Origin: Mangrovimonas futianensis
Lineage (GTDB): Bacteria; Bacteroidota; Bacteroidia; Flavobacteriales; Flavobacteriaceae
NCBI RefSeq assembly: GCF_021245805.1
Contig: NZ_JAJJNF010000003.1
Location: 310,001 to 374,000 of the forward strand
Length of the DNA stretch: 64,000 bases
Direction: 5' to 3'
This document shows, piece by piece, positions 35,519 through 44,372 of the stretch. The first letter of the stretch is position 1. Every line of letters starts with the position of its first letter. The notes under the pieces were generated by a model. It ran no database searches, was not told where the DNA came from, and was given only the letters and a program-made list of their open reading frames with translations. The translations under genes and the position numbers were made by a program.

Positions 35519-36184
35519 TTGAGTTTTAAAAAATTTAAAGTCATTGTTATAGGCTTACCCAAGACAGGAACTTCGACTATAACCGTTATGTTACGGATAT
35601 TGGGATATCAAGTCACTGGACCCGATATTCATTTTGAAATAGGGAAAACACCATATTTGAAAAAACAATTTGAAATTTTTGATGGCTTTCAAGATTACCC
35701 TTGGTGTTTTGAATGGTGGCGGTTTCGAGAAGATGATCGGGTTTTGTTTATTGAATTAAAAAGAGAAAAAGCCGCTTGGTGGCGAAGTTTTTATGATTCT
35801 TATGGTGGAAAGGATACTAATTATTTGTCATACCCTTATTTTAAGATAGCGAAATCTAAGGAGAACCAAGAGGCCTTTTTGGGATTTTTTGAGCAGTACT
35901 ATGACCATTTTGTTTCCTATAAAAAAGAGCATCCAGAAAAAGTTTTGAGCGTAGATATAAAAAACCTTTCTTGGCAAGACTTGTGTGTTTTTTTGAACGA
36001 ACCCATCCCCAAGAACCTATGGGGACAAATTGTTAAAAAGCCACATGTTAATCAATTGAACTATCAGCAAGGTCAGAAAAAAAAGTATCTTTTGATTAAA
36101 AGAATTAGGAACTTCTGGATTCCTATCATAGGAGTTAAGCGTTGGCAAAAATTGATGCTTTTTTTGAGAAAAAATGGAATTTAA
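35519..36184 (+). CDS. small sulfotransferase (Sulfotransfer_4-like), first of a tandem pair
   Basis: 221 aa with a TTG start at 35519, 6 nt after the previous stop. VIVIGLPKTGTSTI (about 9-22) is the PAPS 5'-phosphosulfate loop with Lys and Thr/Ser. VLFIELKREKAAWWRSF (about 73-89) is in the position of the 3'-phosphate motif. The Arg is present, but the Ser of the R-x7-S pattern is shifted. The C-terminal 40 residues are basic. It is similar in length and layout to the next gene, so the two probably arose by duplication. Confidence 0.75.
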   Translation: MSFKKFKVIVIGLPKTGTSTITVMLRILGYQVTGPDIHFEIGKTPYLKKQFEIFDGFQDYPWCFEWWRFREDDRVLFIELKREKAAWWRSFYDSYGGKDTNYLSYPYFKIAKSKENQEAFLGFFEQYYDHFVSYKKEHPEKVLSVDIKNLSWQDLCVFLNEPIPKNLWGQIVKKPHVNQLNYQQGQKKKYLLIKRIRNFWIPIIGVKRWQKLMLFLRKNGI

Positions 36185-36194
36185 ATAAGGAGCT

Positions 36195-36809
36195 GTGATA
36201 GATAAAACTAAGGTTTTTGTAATAGGTTTTCAAAAGACAGGTACCACCTCATTGGAATTAGCTTTACAAAGGTTGGGCTTTCGGGTGTATGGTGGTGATA
36301 AAAACCTAATGAAATTTCAAAATACAATAGAACTCAAGACTTATATCCAGAAAACTTTACAGAATTGGGATGCGGTTCAGGATATGCCCTGGCCCATATT
36401 TTATAAACAGTTATTTGAGCTTTATCCCGAAGCGTATTTTATTTTAACAGTTAGAGATCCTCAGTCTTGGATTCAAAGTGTTGTTCAGTTTTTTGGAAGT
36501 ATTCGTTTTCCTTTGCATCAAAAAATTTATGGAGTGCCTTGTGCCGAGGGCTATGAATCTAGATACTTAGAAGTCTATCAACAGAATAATAAGGAGGTTC
36601 AATTCTTTTTTTCTGGCAAGCCCCACTTTTTGGTTATGGACATGAAGAAGGATTTTAACTATGAGACCTTATGTAGTTTTTTAAACATACAAGACATCCC
36701 AATTGAAGCTTTTCCACATGGAAGAAATAATGGGAGGAGAACCCTTCCAAAATATAAATGGTACCGGGATTTAAGGTCCCTCTATTGGAATTTAAAAAAA
36801 GGGTATTAG
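36195..36809 (+). CDS. small sulfotransferase (Sulfotransfer_4-like), second of a tandem pair
   Basis: 204 aa from a GTG at 36195. VFVIGFQKTGTTSLELAL (about 6-23) is the PAPS loop. YFILTVRDPQSWIQSVVQFFG (about 90-110) is a good 3'-phosphate motif with Arg and Ser, better kept than in the upstream paralogue. It overlaps the next glycosyltransferase start by one base (TAGTG). Confidence 0.8.
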   Translation: MIDKTKVFVIGFQKTGTTSLELALQRLGFRVYGGDKNLMKFQNTIELKTYIQKTLQNWDAVQDMPWPIFYKQLFELYPEAYFILTVRDPQSWIQSVVQFFGSIRFPLHQKIYGVPCAEGYESRYLEVYQQNNKEVQFFFSGKPHFLVMDMKKDFNYETLCSFLNIQDIPIEAFPHGRNNGRRTLPKYKWYRDLRSLYWNLKKGY

Positions 36810-37888
36810 TGCATATTCTATTTTTATATACGTTTAATAAAGGTCTGTTGTCACAATTTTATAGTGAATTGGCAACTAAACTTTCCAATGATGGCTATCG
36901 AGTCACTTTTTTTAGCTTGAAAGGACAAAGGAAGGTAGATGATTCTCACCCTTTTGAATTGATTATCAAAAAAAAAGGAGGCTATCTTAGGAATTATTAT
37001 GAGATTTATAATATACTAAAGAGCGCTCAACCAGATGTGGTGGTGTCCAATTTTAGCTATGTGAATCCAGCCCTTTTGTTTGGAAGGCTATTTGGAGTCC
37101 CGAAAAATGTTGTTTGGTATCATTCTCTAAATGAGCAGACTGGAGCCTCTAGAAAACAGATTTTCATAAAAAAGCAGTTTTTGAAATTGGCTGATTTGGT
37201 CATTGCCAATTCCAAAAGGACCAAGGAGGAGCTCATATCCATTTATGGTCTTTTGGATTCTAGGGTTAAGGCTGTCCCATTTTGGACGCCTATACATCAA
37301 ATACTAAAAGACGAGATAGAACTTCAACAGGAGCGTTCTAGTGATAGACTTCTTAAAATAGGGTGTCCTGGGCGTTTGGAAACCCATAAAAATCAGAGAA
37401 TGGTTCTTCAAGCATTAAACCAATTAAAGGATTCCGGAATTGCCCATTTTAAATTGTTTTTGGCAGGCCAAGGTGATGATGAATTTTCCTTAAACCAATT
37501 AAGTATCGATCTGCAGTTTGAAGAGCATTTGGCGTTTTTGGGCCACTTATCCCATACGGAAATGATTGAGTTTTATCAGGAAATGGATGTCATTGTTTTG
37601 CCTAGTTTACATGAAGCTTTTGGATTGGTGTTTATCGAGGCGCTGGCCATGGGGTGCCCCGTTTTGGTATCGTCGGCCTTTGGGGCATTAGGGTATGTTC
37701 AGGAAAGTGAAGAGATCTTGGATCGATTTGTTTTTGACCCAAGGGAGATAGCTTCACTCACTCAACGGTTGTTGCCCTATATGCAAGGACAGGGAATGGA
37801 AAGGCATTATTTTAGAGCGCTTTATGAACGATATTTTGATGTTGATATAATTTATAAGCAAATCAAATGTGTATTATTAAACTCATGA
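36809..37888 (+). CDS. family 4 glycosyltransferase (GTG start)
   Basis: 359 aa if begun at GTG 36809, giving MHILFLYTFNKGLLSQFYSEL, a normal GT-B first strand, with a one-base overlap of the upstream stop. A TTG or other start at 36758 would add 17 poorly fitting residues and a 52-nt overlap, so GTG is preferred. IVNSK-like ANSKRTKEEL, GCPGRLETHKNQRM and EAFGLVFIEALAMGCPVLVSSAFG are GT4 landmarks. It ends the packed unit; a 195-bp gap follows. Confidence 0.85.
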   Translation: MHILFLYTFNKGLLSQFYSELATKLSNDGYRVTFFSLKGQRKVDDSHPFELIIKKKGGYLRNYYEIYNILKSAQPDVVVSNFSYVNPALLFGRLFGVPKNVVWYHSLNEQTGASRKQIFIKKQFLKLADLVIANSKRTKEELISIYGLLDSRVKAVPFWTPIHQILKDEIELQQERSSDRLLKIGCPGRLETHKNQRMVLQALNQLKDSGIAHFKLFLAGQGDDEFSLNQLSIDLQFEEHLAFLGHLSHTEMIEFYQEMDVIVLPSLHEAFGLVFIEALAMGCPVLVSSAFGALGYVQESEEILDRFVFDPREIASLTQRLLPYMQGQGMERHYFRALYERYFDVDIIYKQIKCVLLNS

Positions 37889-38083
37889 AATTTTGTGAGT
37901 GATCCAAAGAAATTAGTGTTTTGTGAGCTATTTCCACTTAAAATTGTATCAGATTTTAGGATAAAGGATTGAAGATTTGATATAAAGAATTGTATCTTGA
38001 AAGTTTAATTAAAATCAAAGGTTGTTGAAATAATTTAGGATTTTTAAATGCCTGAATGAGTAGAAATAGTTAAAAGGAAATAA

Positions 38084-38920
38084 GTGTTAAAAGTGAAATA
38101 TTTTGTAAATGGTATAAAAAAATATATTCCGAAAAGAGAGTCTTCTTTTGTGGATGTTTCCTTATGTGGTGTGCCATTAAAGGTTTTAAAGAACTCTATT
38201 AGATTGCAACAAGACAAGGATGATGCTTGGTGGTTTTCTTTGACTAAACATCATAATATTATATTCGACATTGGTAGTAATGTAGGCTATATGTCCTTGC
38301 TTGCTCTTATTCAAAACCCTAATAGACAAATCCTGTTGGTTGATCCTAATCCAAAAGCGTTACAAGCTGCTTCAAAGATGTTTTTAGAGAATCAAATAGG
38401 GTTTCGTGCCAACTATTATTCCGCTTTTGTGAGCGATACTTGTGACGAAGCGGTTACATTTTATACCATAGGAACAGGAGCAGCAGGCAGTATGTATGCT
38501 TCTCATGCCAAAACCGCATCACAAACGAACTCCTTTATGAATGTTAATTCAGTAACCTTGGATTATCTAATGAGCTTTTATGAGGTATTGCCGGATTTGG
38601 TCAAAATTGATGTGGAAGGAGCAGAGGCTCTAGTCTTGGCTGGATCTAAAAAGCTTGCAGACAAGTCGAAGTGTGGTTTTTTTATTGAAATGCATTGTAA
38701 TGACCAACTAACCATGGTAAATAATACTCAAATGGTTTTGGATTGGTGTGTATCGGTAGCCTATAATGCGTGGTATTTAAAGACTGGGACTCTTTTAACG
38801 TCACCCAAACCTGTAGAGCATCGTGGAAAATATCATTTATTATTGCTTCCTGAAGAAAAATCTTATCCAGGCTATTTGACAGGAATTGCTGAGGCCAGTA
38901 CATTACCAGAATCTTTATAA
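38084..38920 (+). CDS. FkbM family SAM-dependent methyltransferase
   Basis: 278 aa. IFDIGSNVGYMSLLAL (about 65-80) is SAM motif I, LLVDPNPKAL the strand-2 end, and LVKIDVEGAEALVLAG (about 170-185) the diagnostic FkbM motif. FFIEMHCNDQ follows. FkbM enzymes O-methylate sugars and other hydroxyls. The start is a GTG at 38084; a second GTG at 38093 would give MKYFVNGIKKYIP, and the sequence does not decide between them. The stop overlaps the next start (TAATG). A 195-bp AT-rich spacer precedes it. Confidence 0.87.
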   Translation: MLKVKYFVNGIKKYIPKRESSFVDVSLCGVPLKVLKNSIRLQQDKDDAWWFSLTKHHNIIFDIGSNVGYMSLLALIQNPNRQILLVDPNPKALQAASKMFLENQIGFRANYYSAFVSDTCDEAVTFYTIGTGAAGSMYASHAKTASQTNSFMNVNSVTLDYLMSFYEVLPDLVKIDVEGAEALVLAGSKKLADKSKCGFFIEMHCNDQLTMVNNTQMVLDWCVSVAYNAWYLKTGTLLTSPKPVEHRGKYHLLLLPEEKSYPGYLTGIAEASTLPESL

Positions 38921-40254
38921 TGCTATTTAAACTTTTAAAGTATTTACAGCCCACCCATTATTTTCAACGGTATCGAGCTGATGGTCAATCGGTATTTCCC
39001 ATAGCCAGTGAATTACCTAAAGAGGTTCTTAACCAATTACAGCCTGATTTGGGGTATGAATCCGATTTGGGAACCCAATATGATTTATCGTGGCAAGCCA
39101 TTCAATATGGGTATCTTGGTGATGTTTCCACTTATACTACATTTGAACCGGTTCCGCTGTTGGATGAGTATCGGTTTTTGAGGAAGCATTTTCATGTTGC
39201 TTGGGTGTTTTATGTGCTATTACTTCGACTGTTTGGGTTACATCCTCCCCTAAAGGAAATAGCTGCTTGGAAGGCTTCGAAAGGCAATAAGCATATTACT
39301 TTTGATCAAAAACCCATCCGGTATCCAGATTATGATGCCTATGATTCTAGTTTAATACAGGTCTCACCTTTGGTGAGTGTGGTCATTCCTACTCTCAATC
39401 GTTATACGTATCTTCATGATGTTTTAAAGGATTTTGAGGCACAAACCTATACCCATTTTGAAATTTTGGTTGTGGATCAATCCGAACCCTTTCGACCGGA
39501 GTTTTATCAAGGGTTTGATTTAACTATCCGTGTTATCCGACAGGAAGAAAAGGCTCTTTGGTTGGCTCGAAATCAGTCCGTCAAAGCTGCTCACGGAACT
39601 TACATCGCTTTATCAGAGGATGATGTACGAATTCCCAAGGATTGGATTGAACAGCATTTAAAATGTATGGACTATTTCAAAGCAGATATTTCTGCCGGTG
39701 TTTTTTACCCAGAAGGTGGGCATATGCCCAAAGAACGTTCGTTTTTTACTTTGGCTAGCCAATTTGCTACGGGTAACGCTCTGTTGCATAAAGATGTTTT
39801 TAAGCTAGTGGGTCTATTTGATCGTCAGTTTGAGAAGCAACGGATGGGTGATGGGGAATTTGGAATGCGGTGTTATTTGGCAGGCCTTAAAAGTGTCTCT
39901 AATCCGCTGGCTTTTTGTTTGGATGTGAAGGCTGGTGTTGGAGGATTACGGGATATGGGGAGTTGGGATGCGTTTCGACCCAAGCATTGGTTGGCACCTA
40001 GACCTATTCCTAGTGTTATTTATTATTTTAAGAGGTATTTTGGAAATCAGGCAACTATATATAGCCTTTTGCGAACCGTCCCTTTTTCGGTGATGCCTTA
40101 TCAGTTTAAAAAAAGTAAGTCGATGATGGTTTTAGGTGGCTTAATCAGTTTATTACTGCTGCCCCTTATTTTGTTTCAGGTAACACGTTCCTGGTATTTG
40201 GCACGTCTGAAACTTAAAGAGGGACCAAAGATTGAGAGGTTAATTGATGAGTAG
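38920..40254 (+). CDS. family 2 glycosyltransferase with an N-terminal extension
   Basis: 444 aa. The GT2 domain starts only near residue 148 (VSVVIPTLNR), with ILVVDQSEP in place of the usual VVDDGS loop and YIALSEDDVRIP as DxD equivalent. The first ~140 residues (including YESDLGTQYDLSWQAIQYG) form a separate region I do not recognise. A hydrophobic helix near 400-422 anchors the C-terminus. The same extended layout exists in other Bacteroidota glycan loci. It overlaps the FkbM gene by one base. Confidence 0.83.
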   Translation: MLFKLLKYLQPTHYFQRYRADGQSVFPIASELPKEVLNQLQPDLGYESDLGTQYDLSWQAIQYGYLGDVSTYTTFEPVPLLDEYRFLRKHFHVAWVFYVLLLRLFGLHPPLKEIAAWKASKGNKHITFDQKPIRYPDYDAYDSSLIQVSPLVSVVIPTLNRYTYLHDVLKDFEAQTYTHFEILVVDQSEPFRPEFYQGFDLTIRVIRQEEKALWLARNQSVKAAHGTYIALSEDDVRIPKDWIEQHLKCMDYFKADISAGVFYPEGGHMPKERSFFTLASQFATGNALLHKDVFKLVGLFDRQFEKQRMGDGEFGMRCYLAGLKSVSNPLAFCLDVKAGVGGLRDMGSWDAFRPKHWLAPRPIPSVIYYFKRYFGNQATIYSLLRTVPFSVMPYQFKKSKSMMVLGGLISLLLLPLILFQVTRSWYLARLKLKEGPKIERLIDE

Positions 40255-40785
40255 ATGTGTGGACAATTAACAATTAGCAATGAACAATAGACGGATTAGT
40301 TATAGGAGAAAAGAAAATAGAAAATAGAGAATAGAAAATAGTAGTCAGTAGTTAGTAGTCAGGAGTCAGTAGTCACTAGTCAGTAGTGAGTTGTGGTTTA
40401 ATTGGGTAATCGTTTTGAGTTAGATTCTAGAGGCAAGAACCAAGACGAATTGGTGTTTAGTTTTTGGTTGTTGGTTTATGGTGGTTTTTGCTCTAATTAC
40501 CTTATTGGTGAAGAAAAGTCGGTTTCGTCCACCTATTATACTATTACCTCTATATAGAGCCAAGAATCAAGAATCAAGATGGATTGAGAATAGAATATAG
40601 AGAAAAGGAAATAGAACCTATGGCTTAAAGCATATCGCAATTAAGTAGACAGTATTCAGTAGTCAGGAGTCAGTAATCAGTAGTGAGTTGTGGTTTCATT
40701 GTGTAATCGTTTTGAGTTAGATTCTAGAGGCAAGAATTAAGTGAATAGTGAATAGTTCTAATATTAGTTTTCTAAAAAAAAAAAA
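40255..40785. other. 531-bp gap made largely of 7-bp repeats
   Basis: Successive heptamer classes follow the stop: caattaa/caattag/caatgaa (40264-40289), gaaaata/gagaata (near 40310-40340), agtcagt/agttagt/agtcagg (40342-40388), agccaag/aatcaag (near 40558-40582), and agtattc/agtagtc/aggagtc/agtaatc (near 40648-40686). The phrase ttgtggttt..attg.gtaatcgttttgagttagattctagaggcaagaa occurs twice (40391 and 40688), so part of the gap is itself duplicated, about 297 bp apart. It ends with an A11 run just before the next gene. No gene is seen. Confidence 0.75.
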
Positions 40786-41910
40786 GTGTGTAAATCGTTG
40801 AAAAATAAAAACTTATTGCTTGTGACGTCTGAGTTTCCGCCCTTGCCAGGGGGGATTGGTGAGCATGCTTACCAATTGGCGAAACAACTATATCGATTAG
40901 GCTATCACATCACCGTATTGTGTGATCAACGAGTTTCGGAAGGTCTTGAAGAACATACATTTGACGAAGCTCTTCCGTTTCAAGTAGTTCGTACTGCACT
41001 TCGAAGTTCTCGGTGGCAGATGTATTTTCAGCGTATTCAACAGTATCGTGAATTGGCAGCCCATACGGATGTGGTTCTTGCCAGTGGGAAATTTTCTTTG
41101 TGGTTGGTGGGTTTTACCCAATGGCTTTATAAAAAGCCGAGTATAGGGATTCTGCATGGGTTTGAAGTCAATTTCCATAAAACCGCTTTAAAGAAAAGTA
41201 TTGACAGAGCATTGCAATCATTTGATCGTTTGGTTGCCGTATCCAATTTTACAGCCTCTAAGGTTTCTCAGTTCCAGGATAAGGTTCACGTGATTCCCAA
41301 TGGGTATGCGAAGGATAAATGGGCAACCACCCATTTTATTCCAGTTACTTTGAAAGGGAACCCTAAACTGATTACCGTGGGGAACGTTCATGAACGAAAA
41401 GGACAATTGCAGGTTATTAAGTTATTGCCTGAATTGCTTCGTGTTTTTCCAGACCTACATTATCACTGTGTGGGACTGCCAACCGAGGTTCCCAGATTTC
41501 AAAAAGAGGCCGAACAGTTGGGGGTCGAGTCACATATCAGTTTTCATGGAAGGTTGTCTACAGATGAGGTGGCTTCCTATTTAAAAGACGCCGATATCTT
41601 TGTGATGCTGAGTCAGGAGACAGCTTCTGGGGATGTTGAGGGCTTTGGGATTGCGATTTTGGAAGCTAATGGTTTTGGGATTCCCGCCTTAGGAGGCTTG
41701 GGTAGTGGGGTGGAAGATGCCATACAGAATGGGGTTTCTGGGAAATTGGTTGATGCTAAAGACCCTCAAGCCATTTTAGAAGCCATTCAGGAGATTTTGA
41801 GTTATTATAAAGCTTATTCGGAAGGTGCGAAGGCTTGGGCTCAGGTCCATGCTTGGGAGCAGGTTGTTAAAGGTTATGTGGAGGTGATTGAAGGATTTAG
41901 TAATCAGTAA
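40786..41910 (+). CDS. family 4 glycosyltransferase
   Basis: 374 aa from GTG 40786; a TTG at 40798 would give MKNKNLLLVTSEFPPLPGGIGEHAYQLAKQL-type protein of 370 aa and is equally possible. LVTSEFPPLPGGIGEHAYQL is the GT4 N-terminal signature with the acceptor-binding GG-x-x-x-H. ILHGFEVNFHK and EGFGIAILEANGFGIPALGG are the later landmarks. It stands alone, with repeat-filled gaps on both sides. An A11 run directly upstream could modulate expression by length changes. Confidence 0.85.
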   Translation: MCKSLKNKNLLLVTSEFPPLPGGIGEHAYQLAKQLYRLGYHITVLCDQRVSEGLEEHTFDEALPFQVVRTALRSSRWQMYFQRIQQYRELAAHTDVVLASGKFSLWLVGFTQWLYKKPSIGILHGFEVNFHKTALKKSIDRALQSFDRLVAVSNFTASKVSQFQDKVHVIPNGYAKDKWATTHFIPVTLKGNPKLITVGNVHERKGQLQVIKLLPELLRVFPDLHYHCVGLPTEVPRFQKEAEQLGVESHISFHGRLSTDEVASYLKDADIFVMLSQETASGDVEGFGIAILEANGFGIPALGGLGSGVEDAIQNGVSGKLVDAKDPQAILEAIQEILSYYKAYSEGAKAWAQVHAWEQVVKGYVEVIEGFSNQ

Positions 41911-42354
41911 ACAGTAAGCAGTAGTCAGTAGTTAGTAATTAGGAGTTCGTGGGAAGTTTGATTCATGAATCAAGCGTCAAGATGATTTTAGTTTGTTGTT
42001 TTTAGTTGATGGTTGATGGTTGGTGGTTGGTGGTTGCGGGGAGTGAAAAGAGTCCTTCTAAAGGCTCCGTTTGAAATGAAGGTTTTTGTATGCATCGTCT
42101 TCGACAGGCTCAGACTGACAGTGAGAAATTAGGCAAGGATTGCGTAATTTTAAAAGTAGTGATGAATGTTATGCTGATCTTGTCGCAGCATGTTTTATCT
42201 CGAATGGCCCATTTTTAATTAGTCGAGTTATTGTAATAATCAAAGTTTTTATGCTATTGGAAATGAAATCGTTTGTGTTCATCGTCTTCGACAGGCTCAA
42301 ACTGACAGTGAGAAGTTAGGCAAGGATTGCGAATTTTAAAAGTAAGGACGTATG
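41911..42354. other. 444-bp gap with heptamers and palindromic repeats
   Basis: It starts with heptamers (agtaatc, agtaaac, agtaagc, agtagtc, agtagtt, partly within the end of the preceding gene) and a second set near 42010 (ttgatgg x2, ttggtgg x2). Two ~100-bp copies of a palindromic element follow (42092-42193, 42280-42378). Each has CTTCGACAGGCTCA on the left and an inverted TGAGCTTGTCGAAG-type arm on the right. The second copy runs into the GIY-YIG gene. No gene is seen. Confidence 0.75.
42092..42193. repeat. CTTCGACAGGCTCA palindromic element, copy 1
   Basis: Left arm CTTCGACAGGCTCA at 42098-42111; degenerate right arm TGATCTTGTCGCAG at 42175-42188. The interior gtgagaaattaggcaaggat is shared with copy 2. 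Confidence 0.75.
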
Positions 42355-42378
42355 TCATGCTGAGCTTGTCGAAGCATC
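42280..42378. repeat. CTTCGACAGGCTCA palindromic element, copy 2, overlapping the GIY-YIG stop codon
   Basis: Arms CTTCGACAGGCTCA (42286-42299) and TGAGCTTGTCGAAG (42361-42374) are complementary, with a single wobble-type difference. The right arm encodes, on the minus strand, the last residues (A-S-T-S-S-A) and stop of the GIY-YIG protein. Confidence 0.8.
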
Positions 42379-42702
42379 ATCTTCAATAGGTCCTTTTAAA
42401 CCACCATTTCCATATTCCGTATAATTTTTAGAAAACTTAACTAAATCCTTCCAATTTTCCTGTATCATGGCCTGTTTTTTTCTTCTGGACCAACCTTTTA
42501 TTTGTTTTTCAATCTTAATGGCCTCGGTTGGATTTTCAACCATACAATGCCAAATTAGCTTTACTGGTAATCGCGAATGTGTATAAGAGCTCTTGGATAT
42601 CTTAGTTTGATGCTTCATCATTCTCCTCTCAAGGTCATTGGTTATTCCTGTGTAATAGGATTTATCAGAGCATTCTAATATATAAACAAAATAAAATTTC
42701 AT
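42355..42702 (-). CDS. small GIY-YIG endonuclease domain protein
   Basis: 115 aa. FVYILECSDKSYYTGITNDLERRMMKH (about 4-30) is the GIY-YIG core, with F-V-Y and Y-T-G in place of the strict triplets and the catalytic Arg in LERRM. The metal-binding Glu is in IKIEKQIKGWSRRKK (about 62-76). This is the UPF0213-like stand-alone form, slightly longer than the usual ~85-100 aa. The C-terminus DDASTSSA plus stop is encoded by a palindromic element arm, so the repeat supplies the gene's end. Palindromic motifs lie on both sides. It is unrelated to glycan synthesis; whether it cuts DNA in vivo is unknown. Confidence 0.87.
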   Translation of the reverse strand: MKFYFVYILECSDKSYYTGITNDLERRMMKHQTKISKSSYTHSRLPVKLIWHCMVENPTEAIKIEKQIKGWSRRKKQAMIQENWKDLVKFSKNYTEYGNGGLKGPIEDDASTSSA

Positions 42703-42773
42703 GAGATTAAGTTAATGAAAATATGGTTGTCAGTTGCTTTAAAACTTTTTTGAAAACACTTCGACAAGCTCAG

Positions 42774-42830
42774 TGTGACATTAAATTGAAATGCTTATTA
42801 TGGCAGCCCTTCGACAGGCTCAGGGTGACA
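42774..42830. repeat. 57-bp direct repeat, copy 1
   Basis: Identical base for base to 42952-43008, 178 bp downstream. It carries the CTTCGACAGGCTCA motif near its right end. Confidence 0.85.
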
Positions 42831-42951
42831 TTAAATTAAAATGTTTTTTGTATGAATACTTTAATCCTTCAACTGCGTTCAGGATGGACTCCCCTAAGTG
42901 AGACAATGAATTGAAATTATTGTATTTGTTTTAATCGTCTTCGACAGGCTA

Positions 42952-43008
42952 TGTGACATTAAATTGAAATGCTTATTATGGCAGCCCTTCGACAGGCTCA
43001 GGGTGACA
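42952..43008. repeat. 57-bp direct repeat, copy 2
   Basis: Identical to 42774-42830. The motif just before it (42939-42951) is truncated, which would fit a recombination or insertion joint at its left edge. Confidence 0.85.
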
Positions 43009-43158
43009 GGGGGATGGTGGCCTTTTATATTTTAATTATGTTTTGGGTAGACTCTGCACAAACCGATATGAGGGGTAATTTTTTATTGGAGCTTTTCCAT
43101 GCTATAGAGCTTGGTGGTTTGGGGTAATGGGCTATATTTGATTGCCAAACCATTCTTT

Positions 43159-44277
43159 ATGACTTTGACCATTATTTCACATACGGAACATTATAAAACA
43201 GCCAATGGCCAGATTGTGGGGTTTGGGCCTACCGTAATGGAAATCAATAGTCTTTTAAACCTTTTTGATCGGATTGTTCATGTGGCTATGTTACACGATG
43301 GAACGCCACCTGCTCATGCTATGGCTTATCAGGATAAACGGATTGAGTTTCGGGGGTTGCCAGCCATAGGAGGATCAAAAATGACTGACAAATTAAGAGT
43401 GCTTTGGCAAGCTCCTAAGGTGCTACGTCAGGTTAAAAAGGCGGTGGCAGAAAGTGACTGGTTCCAATTTCGGGCGCCCACGGGGATAGGGGTATATGTG
43501 ATTCCTTACTTGATGTGTACTCAAAAATCAGGTTGGTTTAAATATGCTGGAAACTGGAAACAGGAGGCAGCACCTTGGTCCTACCGTTTTCAACGGTGGC
43601 TGCTGATGCATCAAAAACGGAAGGTGACCATTAATGGGCATTGGCCCGATCAACCCAATCAATGTTTGACCTTTGAGAATCCATGTTTAACGGTAACCGA
43701 ACTTGAAAAGGGAGTATCCGCCTTCCAAACTAAAAAACCTATAACTGAAGGGGTGGTTCTCTGTTTTGTTGGACGCTTGGAGGAAGCCAAAGGCGTGGAT
43801 GTTTTTTTGAATGCATTGAAGGAATTGCCCGACTCCCTTCTAAAACAATTGGACCAGGTTCACGTGGTAGGCACCGGCCCTGAGATTGCTCGATATCAAA
43901 ATCTCATGGCAGGTTTTAATATTCCAGTCCTATTTCATGGTCTTTTGTCTCGGGTTGATGTCCATAATATCTATGCAGAAAGTCATGGTATTGTGCTTCC
44001 CACTCAATCGGAAGGTTTCCCCAAAGTCATTTCTGAAGCTATGGCATATGGGTGCGTACCTATGGTCTCCTCGGTTTCTGCTATTGGTCAGTATGTGACT
44101 GTTGATACAGGCTTTTTGTTGGATGATTTGAAAATTGAAACCTTGGTAAAAACTTTATCATCTTTTTTGGATTTGACTACAGAGACCTATCAAAATATGG
44201 GTAAGCAATGTTTGGATGGCGTTAAGAAGTTCTCCTATGCCTCCTATGGTGAACATTTAAAAGAGGTCATTTTATAA
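43159..44277 (+). CDS. family 4 glycosyltransferase
   Basis: 372 aa from ATG 43159 (MTLTIISHTEHYKTANG). The frame is open to 43111, but those 16 residues look non-coding. FKYAGNWKQEAAPWSYRFQ is an acceptor-side stretch, LCFVGRLEEAKGVDVFL opens the donor domain, and EGFPKVISEAMAYGCVPMVSS is the GT4 signature. It is isolated from the previous gene by repeats; a 95-bp gap follows. Confidence 0.86.
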   Translation: MTLTIISHTEHYKTANGQIVGFGPTVMEINSLLNLFDRIVHVAMLHDGTPPAHAMAYQDKRIEFRGLPAIGGSKMTDKLRVLWQAPKVLRQVKKAVAESDWFQFRAPTGIGVYVIPYLMCTQKSGWFKYAGNWKQEAAPWSYRFQRWLLMHQKRKVTINGHWPDQPNQCLTFENPCLTVTELEKGVSAFQTKKPITEGVVLCFVGRLEEAKGVDVFLNALKELPDSLLKQLDQVHVVGTGPEIARYQNLMAGFNIPVLFHGLLSRVDVHNIYAESHGIVLPTQSEGFPKVISEAMAYGCVPMVSSVSAIGQYVTVDTGFLLDDLKIETLVKTLSSFLDLTTETYQNMGKQCLDGVKKFSYASYGEHLKEVIL

Positions 44278-44372
44278 AGGTTTAAGTTCTAGAATTTTAT
44301 TCAGACAATTGAGTGAAAATTGTTGTGTTTTACAAAATTAATCTATTTTAGAGGTGTTAAAGGAAGTTTAAA

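Larger units (their letters stand above)
42703..43158. other. 456-bp gap with four more CTTCGACAAGCTCA motifs
   Basis: Motifs occur at 42759-42772, 42809-42822, 42939-42951 (lacking TC) and 42987-43000. A 57-bp segment from tgtgacattaaattgaaatg to cttcgacaggctcagggtga is present twice, identical, at 42774-42830 and 42952-43008. The rest is AT-rich and should contain the promoter for the next glycosyltransferase. No gene is seen. Confidence 0.78.

Noticed and set aside
40255..41950. CRISPR-like array made of short repeated words
   Set aside because: Units are contiguous 7-mers without unique spacers of constant length, and there are no cas genes.
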